NCBI RefSeq assembly: GCF_029675105.1
Contig: NZ_JAQQFV010000007.1
Location: 124,001 to 188,000 of the forward strand
Direction of reading: 5' to 3'
Source: Nocardia anocheti
Lineage (GTDB): Bacteria > Actinomycetota > Actinomycetes > Mycobacteriales > Mycobacteriaceae
DNA: 64,000 bases
Position 1 is the stretch's first letter. Each line of letters begins with the position of its first letter. Under the pieces are notes generated by a model. The model made no database searches. It had not been told where the DNA came from and saw only the letters and a list, made by a program, of their open reading frames with translations. Of this stretch, positions 63,157 through 64,000 are shown piece after piece. The translations under genes and the position numbers were made by a program.

Positions 63157-64000
63157 ATGACACGCGTCGAATCGAACAGCACAGCGGGGGCGGCACCCGG
63201 GCAGTCCGGGTCGGTCACCGACATACAGCAACCAGTAGAAGTGGTCATCGTGACCGGCTTGTCCGGCGCTGGCCGCGGCACCGCCGCGCGGGTATTGGAG
63301 GATCTCGGCTGGTACGTGACCGACAACCTACCGCCCGAACTGATCGGGCGGATGATCGAGCTCGGCGCCGCCGCCGACCCGCCGATCCGGCGGTTGGCCC
63401 TGGTCATGGACGTGCGCAGCCGGTTCTTCACCGGTGAGCTGTCCGGCGTCACCGAGCAGCTGCGGTCGGCGGGCATCCGCACCCGCGTGCTGTTCCTCGA
63501 GGCCTCCGACGACGTGCTGATCCGGCGCTTCGGCTTCGCCAGGCGCAGGCATCCACTGCAGAGCGACAGCCCCGACGGCACGCTCTCGGCGGGCATCACC
63601 GCCGAGCGGGTCCGGCTCTCGTCGGTCAAGGCCGCCGCCGACCTGGTCATCGACACCACCGAGCTCTCGATCCACCAGCTGCACCGCAAGCTGGAGGAAG
63701 CCTACGGGGCTGGCGCGCCAGCGGCACTGCAGCTGACGGTGCAATCGTTCGGCTTCAAGTACGGTGTTCCCCTCGACGCCGACATGGTGCTGGACGTGCG
63801 TTTTCTGCCCAATCCGCATTGGATTCCCGAACTGCGGGAACACACCGGGCAGGAAGCGGTGGTCAGCGACTACGTGTTGTCGAGGCCGGGCGCGCAGGAC
63901 TACTTGAGCACCGGTGAGCACCTGGTCGACCTGACCACGACGGGATACCGCCAAGAGGGGAAGCGATACATGACGGTGGCAGTGGGCTGCACCGGCGGTA
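63157..64000 (+). CDS. rapZ: RNase adapter RapZ / nucleotide-binding P-loop protein, 3' end outside the window
   Basis: P-loop protein of the RapZ (YvcJ) family, nucleotide-binding, linked to RNA decay and cell-wall precursor control in other bacteria. The first 281 residues are present: Walker A variant VTGLSGAGRGTAARVLEDLG, DNLPPELI, VMDVRSRFF, FLEASDDVLIRRFGFARRRH, then FGFKYGVPLDADMVLDVRFL and PNPHWIPELREHTG. The P-loop lacks the usual GK-S/T (reads GRGT), as in other actinobacterial members. The ATG at 63157 is preceded by GATCCGGTAGGAC. The gene order uvrC-rapZ is conserved; the next genes would be yvcK-like and whiA. Confidence 0.93.
   Translation, partial: MTRVESNSTAGAAPGQSGSVTDIQQPVEVVIVTGLSGAGRGTAARVLEDLGWYVTDNLPPELIGRMIELGAAADPPIRRLALVMDVRSRFFTGELSGVTEQLRSAGIRTRVLFLEASDDVLIRRFGFARRRHPLQSDSPDGTLSAGITAERVRLSSVKAAADLVIDTTELSIHQLHRKLEEAYGAGAPAALQLTVQSFGFKYGVPLDADMVLDVRFLPNPHWIPELREHTGQEAVVSDYVLSRPGAQDYLSTGEHLVDLTTTGYRQEGKRYMTVAVGCTGG

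Overview
The window is about 70% GC and densely coded, with many GTG starts and 1-10 nt gene overlaps. Its core gene order matches Corynebacteriales (mycolic-acid actinobacteria): ruvX-mltG-aroE, aroC-aroK-aroB, pepQ-efp-nusB, then pyrR-pyrB-pyrC-carA-carB-pyrF, mihF-gmk-rpoZ-coaBC-metK-priA, def-fmt-rsmB-rpe, ribE-ribBA-ribH and uvrC-rapZ. These blocks run in the same order as the Mycobacterium tuberculosis regions around Rv2534-Rv2559 and Rv1379-Rv1421. GC content and gene content point to Nocardia or a close relative; this is inferred from the sequence alone.

Layout. 1-8.6 kb: a truncated secreted PhoD phosphatase, rarA, alaS, ruvX, mltG and aroE. 8.6-12.8 kb (minus strand): a tightly coupled aroC-aroK-aroB operon and a prepilin peptidase. 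12.9-15.5 kb: pepQ, efp, nusB and a YciI-like gene. 15.5-24.5 kb is an accessory block between nusB and pyrR. It holds a secreted Cys-rich protein, a NERD-nuclease-like membrane protein, a serpin, a quinone reductase/TetR pair sharing operators, an AlkB-type dioxygenase under a LexA box, an unrecognised Cys-rich protein, and a VOC/TipA-like pair with a MerR-type promoter. 24.7-33.5 kb: the complete de novo UMP operon behind a PyrR-binding leader hairpin. 33.5-38.4 kb is a second accessory block (serine hydrolase, DedA protein, two-component system, small membrane protein/TetR pair). 38.7-44.9 kb: mihF, gmk, rpoZ, coaBC, metK, priA. 45-47.7 kb: a thioesterase with a KstR-like box, a PadR regulator and a secreted lipase. 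47.7-53.8 kb: def, fmt, rsmB, a MmcQ-like gene, the sigF/rsbW stress-sigma pair and rpe. 53.9-54.5 kb: a frameshifted gene and a small coupled ORF where ribD/ribG would be expected. 54.8-57.8 kb: ribE, ribBA, ribH and a PH-like membrane protein. 57.8-64 kb: gamma-glutamyltransferase, HAD hydrolase, a small membrane protein, uvrC and a partial rapZ.

Regulation readable from the sequence. Many genes have a TAnnnT -10 box ending 6-8 nt before the start codon, which predicts leaderless mRNAs. Specific sites found are a LexA box over the alkB promoter, a 19-bp-spacer MerR-type promoter, a paired TetR operator, a PyrR-binding loop touching the pyrR ribosome-binding site, a KstR-like box over a thioesterase promoter, and SigF-like promoters near the sigF operon. 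I saw no tRNA, rRNA, CRISPR, insertion sequence or prophage. No single clear novel system emerged. The best leads are the regulated accessory pairs, the NERD/serpin cluster, the long disordered extensions on AroK and RsmB, and the loss of ribD from the riboflavin locus.
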